Part shown: positions 28,901 to 38,676 of the stretch, piece by piece
Layout: every line of letters starts with the position of its first letter
Numbering within the stretch: position 1 is the stretch's first letter
NCBI GenBank assembly: GCA_030431095.1
Contig: JAUIJU010000016.1
Coordinates: 1 to 64,000, forward strand
Length of the DNA: 64,000 bases
Direction: 5' to 3'
Source: Gammaproteobacteria bacterium
Lineage (GTDB): Bacteria; Pseudomonadota; Gammaproteobacteria; Xanthomonadales; SZUA-36
The notes under the pieces: model-generated
Databases searched by the model: none
What the model saw: only the letters and a program-made list of their open reading frames with translations
What the model was told of the DNA's origin: nothing
Made by a program: the position numbers and the translations under genes

Positions 28901-29091
28901 CCCGGGATAGCTGACCGACACCTCGACGATGTCCAGCGCAAAATCCGGATCGACTTCCTTCTGCATGGTGATGGCGGTATAGATACCCCCGCCCAGCAGA
29001 ATGAACATCAACAGGTTGGCGGCAATCGCATTGTGGGCCATCCACGCGATCGGGCCGCGCGAACGGCCGTCGCTGTCGCGGCCGAACGCGT

Positions 29092-29095
<4 letters not shown>
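25946..29095 (-). CDS. RND-family efflux permease
   Basis: 1049 aa, GTG start overlapping the stop of the adaptor gene (GTGA). Two large periplasmic loops and twelve helices are arranged as in AcrB/HAE1. TM4 has [24 protein letters not shown] (two adjacent Asp residues of the proton relay), and the second half has [47 protein letters not shown]. It exports small hydrophobic or amphiphilic compounds with the adaptor at 29092-30360; the outer-membrane channel is not in the window. The last ~16 residues ([15 protein letters not shown]) are encoded by two copies of repeat element A, so the natural C-terminus has been replaced or extended. Confidence 0.95.
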
Positions 29096-30360
<1,265 letters not shown>

Positions 30361-30435
30361 GCCCCTCCCTGTCTGAAGCATGCTCAATGGTACTGGAAAC
30401 CGCCTATGATCCCGTGAAACGGGCCGGCGACTTAA

Positions 30436-30450
30436 TGAGAATGACTCTTA
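30436..30450 (-). promoter_or_regulatory. Possible Fur box upstream of the RND operon
   Basis: TGAGAATGACTCTTA is an imperfect 7-1-7 inverted repeat of the Fur type, about 76 bases before the adaptor start. A real Fur site would make this efflux pump iron-regulated. The match is weaker than the hemP site at 62789-62805. Confidence 0.4.
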
Positions 30451-30496
30451 ATCGCGGGGATAGTTTCCTCACGTGACAAGAAATTCGCAACAATTG

Positions 30497-30633
30497 GGGG
30501 TCAGAGTAAGGGGTCAGAGTAAGGGGTCAGAGTAAGGGGTCAGAGTAAAAATGCCCACTCAATAACTGGCGTTGATGTTACATACACGGCATTTTTACCC
30601 TGACCCCTTACTCTGACCCCTTACTCTGACCCC
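30497..30633. repeat. Palindromic repeat element B (13-mer arms)
   Basis: Four tandem copies of GGGGTCAGAGTAA (30497-30548) face three inverted copies (30595-30633), one with a single change. The arms meet through AAAAATGCC / GGCATTTTT around a ~30-base loop. The 137-base element lies between the RND operon and the amidoligase gene and ends 20 bases before that gene's first possible start. Confidence 0.9.
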
Positions 30634-30652
30634 ATCAATTCCGTCAATCAGT

Positions 30653-31675
30653 TTGGCCCATGATGCTCCGAAATCCACCCTGCGAAGGACCGGTGTGAAC
30701 TCAACGCCCTGGCCCCTGCCCCCGCGCCCGGCGAAGGCCGACGGCGCCATGCGCCGCGTCGGTGTTGAGATCGAACTGCAGGGCATCGAGGTCGCCCAGC
30801 TGGCCCGGCTGACTGCGGAGGTGCTGGGTGGAGCCCTTATCCAGGACTCGGCGGCAATGTTCACCATCGACGTCGCCGGCCAGGGTGAATGGCGGGTGGA
30901 AGTGGACCTGCTGCTGCTCAAGGAACTGGCGCGAGAGGCGCAGTCGGGAGACAGCTTCAAGGCGTTGCTGGCCGATGTGGTCGAAGCCACTACCTCGCTG
31001 GTCGTGCCCTGCGAGATCGTCAGCCCACCACTGCCGATGGACACCATGGGTCCGGTGCTCGACGAGCTGGTCCAGGCCCTGTACAAGGCCGGCGCACGGG
31101 GCACGCGGCACACGCCCTGGTATGCCTTCGGCGTACACCTGAACGTGGACGTCCCTGACGCCTCGGCGGCCACCCTGCTGACCTACCTGCAGGCCTTCGT
31201 CTGCGCCTACGACTGGCTGGTATGGCACGGCAAGGTGGACCTGGCGCGCCGCATCACACCCTATATCGACGCCTTCCCAAGAGACTACGACCTGCTGATC
31301 ACGAAGCCGAACTACACCGCCGACATGACCCTGCTGATCGATGACTACCTGGCGCACAGTCCCACGCGCAACCGCGCCCTGGACATGCTGCCCATGTTCA
31401 GCCAGGTTGACCCGGCACGCGTGCAGCGGGCGGTGGATGACCCATTGGTCCAGGCCCGCCCTGCCTTGCACTACCGCCTGGCGAACAGCAGCGTGGACGA
31501 GCCGGACTGGAGCATCAGACAGCCCTGGGTCGAATGGGTAGCCCTGGAGCGGCTCGCCGCCGACAGTGACGCGCTGCGTGAGTGTTGCGCGGCGTTCCGA
31601 AAACACCGCAAGCAATGGCTGCACGCGATGAATGCCGACTGGCGGCGCGAAGCGGGGCGATGGTTGCACGTCTGA
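30653..31675 (+). CDS. Amidoligase-family protein
   Basis: 340 aa from a TTG at 30653; a GTG at 30695 would also keep the conserved LPPRPAKADG...RRVGVEIEL start. The RRVGVEIELQGI, CEIVSPPLPMDTM and YAFGVHLNVDV segments are signatures of the amidoligase_2 family, glutamine-synthetase-fold ligases that form amide bonds using ATP. Iyer and Aravind described this family next to class-I glutamine amidotransferases, and such a gene follows here with a 16-base overlap (31660-31675). The product may be a peptide-like or modified amino acid metabolite; substrate unknown. The repeat element B lies directly upstream. Confidence 0.85.
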   Translation: MAHDAPKSTLRRTGVNSTPWPLPPRPAKADGAMRRVGVEIELQGIEVAQLARLTAEVLGGALIQDSAAMFTIDVAGQGEWRVEVDLLLLKELAREAQSGDSFKALLADVVEATTSLVVPCEIVSPPLPMDTMGPVLDELVQALYKAGARGTRHTPWYAFGVHLNVDVPDASAATLLTYLQAFVCAYDWLVWHGKVDLARRITPYIDAFPRDYDLLITKPNYTADMTLLIDDYLAHSPTRNRALDMLPMFSQVDPARVQRAVDDPLVQARPALHYRLANSSVDEPDWSIRQPWVEWVALERLAADSDALRECCAAFRKHRKQWLHAMNADWRREAGRWLHV

Positions 31676-32361
31676 CCATCGGCGTCACCGGTCCCGACCG
31701 GCGACTGCCCTGGGCCTGGTGGGCGACGCGTTGGCAGCTGCGGCGTCACGGCGTACGCGCCCTGCAATTGACACCGCGCCGCGACCGCGACCTGCGTGCG
31801 TGTGCCGGATTCGTGATCGGGGGCGGGAACGACATCGACCCGGCGGCCTACGGCGGAGACGTCTCCCTGTCGCCCAACGCCGATCCCGAACGTGACCGGT
31901 TCGAGCTGGGCGTGCTGGACCACGCGGCGCGGCACGGCCTGCCCGTGCTGGGCATCTGCCGCGGCGCCCAGCTGCTCAATGTTCACGCCGGTGGCACCCT
32001 GTTCAGCGACCTGCGGGCGCAACGGGTGCACACGTCCAACCGCGGCACGCTGTTACCCCGAAAGCACGTGGACGTGATTGCCGGCACGCGGCTGGCGCAA
32101 CTGCTGGGCGCCACCACCACGCGCGTGAACAGCCTGCACCACCAGGCGGTGGACCTGTGCGGCCAGGGACTGGCCATCGTCGCGCGCGATCGGGACGGCA
32201 TTGCCCAGGCCATCGAGGCCGACCAGCCACCCCTGCGCGTGGGCGTGCAATGGCACCCGGAATACCTGTTGCAGCGGGAAGACCAGCGGCGGCTGTTCGC
32301 GGGTTTCGTCGCTGCCTGTGGCGCTATCGCCCCCACTCCCAGCCCAGCACATCCTGCATGA
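31660..32361 (+). CDS. Class-I glutamine amidotransferase (gamma-glutamyl-GABA hydrolase-like)
   Basis: 233 aa from the ATG at 31660, which overlaps the amidoligase stop; the frame extends upstream to 31582 but that part is shadow. The nucleophile Cys100 lies in GICRGAQLLN, and the catalytic His and Glu are in GVQWHPEYL near 199-201. FVIGGGNDIDPAAYG near the N-terminus is typical of the PuuD/peptidase C26 family, which cleaves gamma-glutamyl amides. It could remove or exchange the amide group made by the amidoligase. The 3' end overlaps the convergent transporter gene by 38 bases. Confidence 0.88.
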   Translation: MVARLTIGVTGPDRRLPWAWWATRWQLRRHGVRALQLTPRRDRDLRACAGFVIGGGNDIDPAAYGGDVSLSPNADPERDRFELGVLDHAARHGLPVLGICRGAQLLNVHAGGTLFSDLRAQRVHTSNRGTLLPRKHVDVIAGTRLAQLLGATTTRVNSLHHQAVDLCGQGLAIVARDRDGIAQAIEADQPPLRVGVQWHPEYLLQREDQRRLFAGFVAACGAIAPTPSPAHPA

Positions 32362-34516
32362 CGGACCAGCGGCGTTCGCGGGTGGCGGCGCCCTGGCCGA
32401 GCACCCAGTTGCGGTAGGCGACGTCGACCGCACCGGTGTCGCGAGCCACGGTGATCCATTCGTTGATGGTCAGGGCCAGCGCTTCGGAACCGCTGGCCAC
32501 GCCGAAGGCGATGGAAATCTGCACCGGGTTGGGCTGGGGCACCACGGCGGTGTACTCGGGGTGCAGCAGGCTCCAGCCCGAGGCGTGCTCCACCGGCATC
32601 AGGAAGGCGTCGAGCTCCGGGTGCTCCCCTTCGAAGTATTCCTTCCAGTATGGCACCACCCGGGTCTCGTAATCCGCGTCTCCCAGGTAGCGATCCAGGC
32701 TGGCGCCAAGCTGGCGCACGTCCAGCGGTACACCGATCACCAGGCCCTCGCTGCGGTGCAGGTCCCCGATGCGCGCGAAATCGTGACGCCGCTCGTCGCG
32801 CACCGCGAAGCCCACCGTGGCCTTCATGTACGGCTCGCTGAAGTGCAGGCGGCCGAACCAGTTGGGCCGGTACCAGACGCCGGGCATGACGTCGACCTCG
32901 CCGGAATCGAGCATCTCGGGCAGGCGCGGCCACTCGATCGGCACGAACACCGCTTCCACGCCCAGGGCGCGTGCCAGGCGCAGGCCGAACTCCACGTCCA
33001 GTCCCACCAGCTCCCCGTCGGCGTTGTGGAACGAGAACGGCAGGTTGTTCGGCTCAAAGCCGATGCGCAGTCTGCCGCGCGCCAGGATGCGCTGCATGAT
33101 GGCGCCGCCACCCGCGCCGGCGGCGTCGCCGGGCGGCGGCGATTCCAGCACCGTGTACGCGCCCAGCGCCGGGGGCAACTGCATGCCCAGCGCCCGCTGA
33201 TCCAGGTCGTACTCAGTGTCGATGGTCAGCGCCAGCAACAGGCGCACCCCCACCACGGTGGCCACCGTGGCGGCCGCCATGATGGCGCCAGCGCGCAGCA
33301 GGCGGGCCGCGTTGAGCTGCAAAAAGCCCGCCATGGCGCCGGCGCCCAGCAACGCGAAGACCAGCAGATTCATGGCGGTGACCATGGAGTCGAATTTGCC
33401 GGTCACGATGGTGGTGGGGATGTACAGCAAAAACAGGTCGTGCGGCAGGCTGAACAGGTCCAGCAGAAACGGCAGCGCGATCTGCGCCTTGGCGAAATAG
33501 CTGGGAATGCCCGCCGCGAACAGCGCCGGGTAATCCCCCAGCCCCAGCGTGTTCCCCGCCAGCCAGGCCGCGAAGGGGATGAACAGCAGGGTCAGCAGCT
33601 TGCCCGCGTTGGGAAAGTTGAACAGCACCGGGATCATCACGTCGGCGGCCGAGTCGCTGCGTTCGTCCAACAGGCCGTGCTTCTCGAACAGTTGCTTGGA
33701 TCGCTCGATCAGAATCGGCATGACGATGAAGGCGTTGTGCGCCACGAAGGCGGTCAGCAGCGCGTCCCTGGCCACGCCCACCACCTCGCGGTAACTGAAC
33801 GGCGTCATGGCGGTGACCAGCAACGGCAGGATCACGAAACCCAGCAACACCGACACCGCCGCGAAGGCCACGAAGTAGGCCTCCAGGCGCACGAAGGTGT
33901 CCAGGTCCATGGTGCCGGCGGTGGACGCCACGATGCAGAACACGCCATAGGGCGTCAGGGCGATCACCATGTGCGTGATGCGCACAATGGCTTCGTTCCA
34001 CACCCGCAGCGGGTCCAGCAGCTGCGCCTTGTCCTTGAGGCCCATCAGGGCGATGCCCAGCAGGCAACTGAACAACACCACGGCGGGCACCACGTTGCGC
34101 GACAGCGACTCGAAGGGGTTGGAGGTGAAATAGATCTCCGCCAGCGAGAATTCCTGCGGCGGCTCCACCAGCGCCGAGCTGTAGAAGGAGGCGCTGATGA
34201 TCTGCGGAAAGGAAAACGGGATGACGGTGAGCACCACGATCATCACCGCCCACACCACCAGCAGCAGCAGGCCACCACGCAGCGCCAGGCGACGGGCCTC
34301 ACCCGGCGCCAGCTGCCCGAAGGCCACCACCAGGGCGGTGACCAGGTAGGGCAGCACGGTCATCTGCATCAGGCGGATGTAGATGTCGCCCAGTGGGCTG
34401 AGTTGCTCGGCGGGTTCGCCCAGAAACAGGCCGACAGCGACGCCCAGGCCCAGGCCGACCAGGATCTGGACCGACAGGCTCAGGCGCGACCAGGCGCGCC
34501 AGGGGGATGTCAGCAT
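32324..34516 (-). CDS. SLC1-type dicarboxylate symporter fused to a periplasmic solute-binding domain
   Basis: 730 aa, ATG start. Residues ~1-420 are a GltP/DctA-type sodium:dicarboxylate symporter: LGLGVAVGLFLG, LPYLVTALVVAFGQLAPGEA, a central AFVAHNAFIVMPILIE and the GIPSYFAKAQIALPFLLDLF region. An extra helix (~408-430) then takes the chain across the membrane. From ~480 to 715 is an SBP_bac_3 domain (RLRIGFEPNNLPFSFHNADGELVGLDVEFGLRLARAL, EVDVMPGVWYRPNWF). Binding proteins are normally partners of ABC, TRAP or TTT systems, so a fused domain on an elevator symporter is uncommon. Last of three co-oriented genes. Confidence 0.88.
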   Translation of the reverse strand: MLTSPWRAWSRLSLSVQILVGLGLGVAVGLFLGEPAEQLSPLGDIYIRLMQMTVLPYLVTALVVAFGQLAPGEARRLALRGGLLLLVVWAVMIVVLTVIPFSFPQIISASFYSSALVEPPQEFSLAEIYFTSNPFESLSRNVVPAVVLFSCLLGIALMGLKDKAQLLDPLRVWNEAIVRITHMVIALTPYGVFCIVASTAGTMDLDTFVRLEAYFVAFAAVSVLLGFVILPLLVTAMTPFSYREVVGVARDALLTAFVAHNAFIVMPILIERSKQLFEKHGLLDERSDSAADVMIPVLFNFPNAGKLLTLLFIPFAAWLAGNTLGLGDYPALFAAGIPSYFAKAQIALPFLLDLFSLPHDLFLLYIPTTIVTGKFDSMVTAMNLLVFALLGAGAMAGFLQLNAARLLRAGAIMAAATVATVVGVRLLLALTIDTEYDLDQRALGMQLPPALGAYTVLESPPPGDAAGAGGGAIMQRILARGRLRIGFEPNNLPFSFHNADGELVGLDVEFGLRLARALGVEAVFVPIEWPRLPEMLDSGEVDVMPGVWYRPNWFGRLHFSEPYMKATVGFAVRDERRHDFARIGDLHRSEGLVIGVPLDVRQLGASLDRYLGDADYETRVVPYWKEYFEGEHPELDAFLMPVEHASGWSLLHPEYTAVVPQPNPVQISIAFGVASGSEALALTINEWITVARDTGAVDVAYRNWVLGQGAATRERRWSVMQDVLGWEWGR

Positions 34517-34529
34517 GTCGGGTGCCGGC

Positions 34530-35018
34530 TCAGGAAGATTCCGTCTCCGGTTCCGGGTCCTGGTCGAAAAGGTGCCAGTCCACTTCCTCGTTGGCCATCA
34601 GCGCTCCGACCTCGGCGCAGAACGGGGTGGCGCTGTCGGCGTGCTCGGCGAGCATCACGCCCAGCACGATGCCGAAGTTGGTGGCCAGGGCCAGGTTCCA
34701 GTGCTTCTGCTTGTCCTCGTCGAGTTCGTCCCAGTTGGCCGGGCGCAGTTCCAGCATGGCGGCGCCGACCTTCTCCGGGTCGGAATGCACGCCCTCGCAG
34801 ACCTGCTCGGCGGCCAGGTGATAGGCGATCAGCTGCAGTTTGGACACGGCCTGCGCCGACATGTAGGGCTCGGCGATGGCATGGACCTGGTCCCAGGCGC
34901 CTTTCGCGTGAGACTCGATCTCAGCGGTGACCTCGGCCTCGTCCTGGGCCAGGGCCTGCACGGCCAGGCCGGCACTCAGTGCGGCCGCCGCCAGGAATTG
35001 CCTTGTGCGTCGTTGCAT
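34530..35018 (-). CDS. Small exported protein of unknown function
   Basis: 162 aa from the ATG at 35018, supported by GGAGG 7 bases upstream; an ATG at 35033 overlaps the preceding stop (TGATG) but is worse placed. The first ~25 residues are a signal peptide ending QALAQ. The mature part is helical, with single cysteines (VCEGVH, PFCAEV) that could pair and an acidic C-terminus (DQDPEPETESS). I do not recognise a family. It is coupled to the upstream gene and precedes the transporter fusion by 13 bases. Confidence 0.75.
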   Translation of the reverse strand: MQRRTRQFLAAAALSAGLAVQALAQDEAEVTAEIESHAKGAWDQVHAIAEPYMSAQAVSKLQLIAYHLAAEQVCEGVHSDPEKVGAAMLELRPANWDELDEDKQKHWNLALATNFGIVLGVMLAEHADSATPFCAEVGALMANEEVDWHLFDQDPEPETESS

Positions 35019-35032
35019 GGTTCTGGCCTCCA

Positions 35033-35575
35033 TCAGTGAAATTCCCGGTTGGTCCAGTAGGCGCTGTAGCCCTTGCCGGTTTCGTAGCACTGGCGTGTGT
35101 TGCGGTAGCAGTTGACGTTGCGCGCCGGCGACCAGGTGACGGGGCGGTCGTCGTCGTCATCGTAGCGGCCGTGCTCGTAGTCGTGGTCGTTGTCGTGGCT
35201 CTTCTTGGCCGAGGCGATGGCGGCGATAATCGCCACCGCGGCGACGCCGGCGGCGACCTTCTTGGCCTTGTCGTCATCATCGTCGTCGTCGCGATGTGAC
35301 CAGCCGTCGAAGTCCAGGTCCTCGACACGGCCGTTGTCCACCCAGCACTCGAACCAGGCATCCTCGCGGTCCTGCTCGGCGTAGCCGGTGACCTTGTAGT
35401 CGCCACCGCGGTAGGACACGGTCACGCCGTGAAAGCCCTCGGCGTCGTAGCGACGCTCCAGGGCGTCTTCGCATTCGTACTGGGCGTCGCGTGACGCCCG
35501 GGACGCGGAAGCGTCTTCCGCGACCACCGCCAGGCCCAGCAGCCCCGTGGTCAATGTCACCATCAGTCGATTCAT
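35033..35575 (-). CDS. Asp-rich exported protein of unknown function
   Basis: 180 aa from the ATG at 35575, with GGAGGAG 6 bases upstream. A leader of about 25 residues (LLGLAVVAEDASA) is followed by a small conserved-looking part with two Cys-containing strands (AQYECEDALERRY, DAWFECWVDNGRVEDL), then runs of aspartates (DDDDDDDKAKK), a hydrophobic stretch that may be a membrane helix (VAAGVAAVAIIAAIASA) and a second Asp-rich stretch. Acidic clusters suggest cation binding, but no function can be assigned. Starts the minus-strand operon ending with the transporter fusion. Confidence 0.75.
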   Translation of the reverse strand: MNRLMVTLTTGLLGLAVVAEDASASRASRDAQYECEDALERRYDAEGFHGVTVSYRGGDYKVTGYAEQDREDAWFECWVDNGRVEDLDFDGWSHRDDDDDDDKAKKVAAGVAAVAIIAAIASAKKSHDNDHDYEHGRYDDDDDRPVTWSPARNVNCYRNTRQCYETGKGYSAYWTNREFH

Positions 35576-35781
35576 TAGTTTCTCCTCCGGCAGGAAACAG
35601 CGATCAGGGCTTGCAGGCAGGATAGCCCGGAGCGCGACCATCGCGCCCTAAAAATAGCACAGCCACGTTGCGCCGGCAGGGTGGCCGTCACCGATTGGCC
35701 TATACTGCACTGGCTCCACGCGCTCCCGGGGGAATGATGAGAGAAATTTCAGGGCGGTACACCGCGAATTGCGGTCATATC
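35576..35781. other. Divergent promoter region
   Basis: About 200 bases between the two outward-reading genes at 35575 and 35782. The only clear element is the ribosome site of the minus-strand gene. I see no strong -35/-10 pair, repeat or structured RNA. Confidence 0.4.
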
Positions 35782-38676
35782 ATGCATTTATCGCGCATGT
35801 TCATCCTGCTGGCCTGCCTGGTGGCAGCCCCGGCCCTGGCCGACGACGTGGCCACCTGGCGCGGCTGGATCGCCGACATGAAGACCGCCGAACGCGGTCC
35901 CTTCCAGCGCCTGCGCTGGTTCTGCAACGACGGCCAGGTTCTGCCGCCCAGGGCTTACGCCTGCGCCGATCACGGCGGCGGCGTGCAGCACGGCCAGTGG
36001 AGCGAACACACGCTGTTGCTGCGCCAGAACGGCTACTACGTGGCCAACCTGCTGGCCGGGCTGGAACCCGACCGCTGGCTGGACGGTGACGCGGCTCGCG
36101 AGCGCTACGGGCAGCTGCTGGTGGAGCGCTTCCTGGTCGGCGCCGATGACGGCTGGATCTTCCGCCGCGCCCTGTTTTATCGCGGCGCCATCCAGGAAGA
36201 GGACGAGCGTGAAGGCGCGCGTACGCTGCTGACCGCCATGGCCACCGACCCCTGGTGGTCGGGCGCCGGCTTTCCGGCCTGGCGCATCGGCGCCAGACTG
36301 TTGCCCCACGGCGGTGACAGCGCCTCGGTGGACCGGGTGCGGCAACAGTCCGCCAGCCTGTCCGACCGCGACGCGGGCTTTCGTGGCCTGCGCGCCAAGA
36401 TCCACGGCGCGCCCGACGCCGGCGACGCCGCCCGCGTGCGCGACTACGCCGCCGGCCTGGCCGGGGACCAGCGCGCGCCCTACCTGGCGTTGGCCGATGA
36501 AATCGACGCCGTCTACGCCGCGCCGCCGCTGACCGATCAGCTGGACGCCTTCCTCGCCGGCAACCCGCCCGCGCCGCTGCACGACGCCGTGGCAAAGGCC
36601 AACCAGGCGTTGCCGACCGCGACCACGCCGGTGGCCAGGCTGCAGGCCTCCGCCGCTCTGCTGGCCGGCCTGTTCGAGGCCATGCCGGCCACCGAATCCA
36701 CGCGTTGGCGCCTGGCCGCCCTGGACCTGGGCCTGGCGGTGGAAACCGACTTTTTCGCCCGCGCCGCGGAACTGCGTCCTTCGCTGGGCACGCTGAGCCG
36801 GCGCGAGCACCTGGCCATACTGGCCGCCGCCGGGCAGGCCGCCTACGGCGCCGGGCTGATCAACCCGCGGCTGCACGGCGAACTGGCCGGCGCCCTGGCC
36901 CGCCTGGACGGTGACCGCGTCGACCTGGCCACCTACCGCGAAGTGCTGGGCACCCTGAACCGCGTGCCCGGCTGGGGCACCCAGCGCCTGCGCATGCACT
37001 TTTTCGGCGCCATGCAGCAGCTGGGCGAGCTCGAGCCCATGGCCATGCGTTTCATCCAGGACCAGCTGCGCGCCAGCCCGCTGCTGCTGTTCGCCGACAC
37101 GCTGAAGGTGCTGTCCGCGGACGCCGGGCGCCTGGCCGGGGTGCGCCACCGCATTTTCGACACCGAGGCCGGCACCGCCTTCAACGCGCTGAATCCGGGC
37201 GTGGCTCGCGGCGTGCTGCGGGTCAAGCCCGACCTGGCCGACGTCGAAGAGCTGGCCCCGGACGGCATCTACGTGCTGCCCGAGACGGTCTCCGACCTGC
37301 CACCGGTGCGCGGCATACTGACCGCCGGCGAGGGCAACCCCCTGAGCCACGTGCAGCTGCTGGCGCGCAACCTGGGCATCCCCAATGCGACGGTGGGCGA
37401 ACAGTGGCTGGAAACCCTGGCCGGTCACGACGGCAAACCGGTGGTGCTGGCGGTCAGCCGCGCCGGGCTGGTGGAGCTTGTTGCCGACGGCCCCGAGTGG
37501 GACGCCGTGTTCGAGGACGGGGCCGCCACCGAGACCGCCCTGATCCGGCCCGACCTGGACAAGCTGCAGCTGGACGTGGACCGATTTTTGCCCCTGGACG
37601 ACCTGCGCGCCGACGACTCGGGCCGCACCGTGGGGCCCAAGGCGGCCAAACTGGGCGGCCTGCGCGCGGCCTACCCCGAGGCGGTGTCCAACGGCCTGGC
37701 CATTCCCTTCGGCCTGTTCAAGGCCCAGGCCCTGGAGCAGCCTTACGGCGACGGCACGCTGCGCGACTGGATGGTGTCCCGGTTCGAGGAACTGGGCCCC
37801 GTGGACCCGGGCGACCCCGGGCAGGCCGGCGCCTACGAGACCTTCCGTGCCGAGCTGTACCGGCAACTGCTGCAGACCCCGGTGGACGGCGCCTTCCGCG
37901 AGCAACTGCTCAACGACCTGCACGGCGTGTTCGGCGACCGGTTGCCCGGCCTGTTCATCCGCTCCGACACCAACGTGGAAGACCTGGCCGGCTTTACCGG
38001 CGCGGGCCTGAACCTCACCCTGCCCAACGTGGTGGGCGAGGAGGCGCTGATGGCCGGTATTCAGCGTGTGTGGGCCTCGCCCTTCACCGCGCGCGCCTTC
38101 GCCTGGCGCCAGTCGCTGATGAGCGACCCGGAGCATGTCTACACCTCCATCCTGCTGCTCGAATCCACCGCCTCGGACAAGTCCGGGGTGCTGGTCACAC
38201 GCAATATCGACACCGGCAATCCCGGTGAGCTGTCCGTGGCCGTCAACGAGGGCATCGGCGGAGCCGTGGACGGCCAGGCCGCGGAAAACCTGCGTATCGA
38301 CCGGCAAAGCGGCGCGGTGCGCGTGCTGGCCACCGCGACCGCGCCCACCCGGCGTGTACCGGACCCGGCCGGCGGCCTGCGCGAGGTGCCGGCTTCGGGT
38401 AGCGACACGGTGCTGCAGGCGGAAGAGATCCGCCAGCTGATCGAGTTCACCGACAGCCTGCCCGAACGCTTTCCGCCCATCGTGGACGACGCGGGCCAGC
38501 CCGCGGCGGCGGACGTGGAATTCGGCTTCGTGGACGGCGAACTGCGCCTGTTCCAGCTGCGGCCATTCCTGGAAAGCCGCTACGCCACCGGCGCCGCGCA
38601 CCTGGCGGAAATGGACGAGGGCCTGGCCGACACCCGCGGTGTGCGGGTGGCGCTGGACCAGGCGCCGGAATCATGA
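35782..38676 (+). CDS. Exported dikinase-like protein (phosphohistidine domain plus pyruvate/ATP-binding domain)
   Basis: 964 aa from the ATG at 35782, giving a signal peptide ending APALA. Residues ~1-460 are helical and unassigned. The swivelling phosphohistidine domain of PEP-utilising enzymes follows, with His523 in GNPLSHVQLLARNLGIPNATV. The pyruvate/PEP-type ATP-grasp domain (PPDK_N) comes after it (~600-930; VGPKAAKLGGLRAAYP, FIRSDTNVEDLAGFTGAGLN, SVAVNEGIGGAVDGQ). The order histidine domain then ATP-grasp is that of plant glucan water dikinases, opposite to PEP synthase. Export of such a protein is puzzling because periplasmic ATP is absent. Its stop overlaps the next gene (ATGA). Confidence 0.85.
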   Translation: MHLSRMFILLACLVAAPALADDVATWRGWIADMKTAERGPFQRLRWFCNDGQVLPPRAYACADHGGGVQHGQWSEHTLLLRQNGYYVANLLAGLEPDRWLDGDAARERYGQLLVERFLVGADDGWIFRRALFYRGAIQEEDEREGARTLLTAMATDPWWSGAGFPAWRIGARLLPHGGDSASVDRVRQQSASLSDRDAGFRGLRAKIHGAPDAGDAARVRDYAAGLAGDQRAPYLALADEIDAVYAAPPLTDQLDAFLAGNPPAPLHDAVAKANQALPTATTPVARLQASAALLAGLFEAMPATESTRWRLAALDLGLAVETDFFARAAELRPSLGTLSRREHLAILAAAGQAAYGAGLINPRLHGELAGALARLDGDRVDLATYREVLGTLNRVPGWGTQRLRMHFFGAMQQLGELEPMAMRFIQDQLRASPLLLFADTLKVLSADAGRLAGVRHRIFDTEAGTAFNALNPGVARGVLRVKPDLADVEELAPDGIYVLPETVSDLPPVRGILTAGEGNPLSHVQLLARNLGIPNATVGEQWLETLAGHDGKPVVLAVSRAGLVELVADGPEWDAVFEDGAATETALIRPDLDKLQLDVDRFLPLDDLRADDSGRTVGPKAAKLGGLRAAYPEAVSNGLAIPFGLFKAQALEQPYGDGTLRDWMVSRFEELGPVDPGDPGQAGAYETFRAELYRQLLQTPVDGAFREQLLNDLHGVFGDRLPGLFIRSDTNVEDLAGFTGAGLNLTLPNVVGEEALMAGIQRVWASPFTARAFAWRQSLMSDPEHVYTSILLLESTASDKSGVLVTRNIDTGNPGELSVAVNEGIGGAVDGQAAENLRIDRQSGAVRVLATATAPTRRVPDPAGGLREVPASGSDTVLQAEEIRQLIEFTDSLPERFPPIVDDAGQPAAADVEFGFVDGELRLFQLRPFLESRYATGAAHLAEMDEGLADTRGVRVALDQAPES

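Noticed and set aside
30497-30633. Tandem short repeats resembling a CRISPR array
   Set aside because: Units are 13 bases, directly adjacent with no spacers, and inverted around a centre; no cas genes are near.
32201-34930. A 909-codon plus-strand frame opposite the transporter fusion
   Set aside because: Composition (His/Gln/Arg-rich, no domains) and full overlap with a well-supported gene mark it as a shadow.
35788-38601. A 937-codon open frame on the minus strand opposite the dikinase-like gene
   Set aside because: It is antisense to a protein with clear catalytic motifs, and its translation is low-complexity Gly/Ala/Arg/His/Gln typical of GC-rich shadows.
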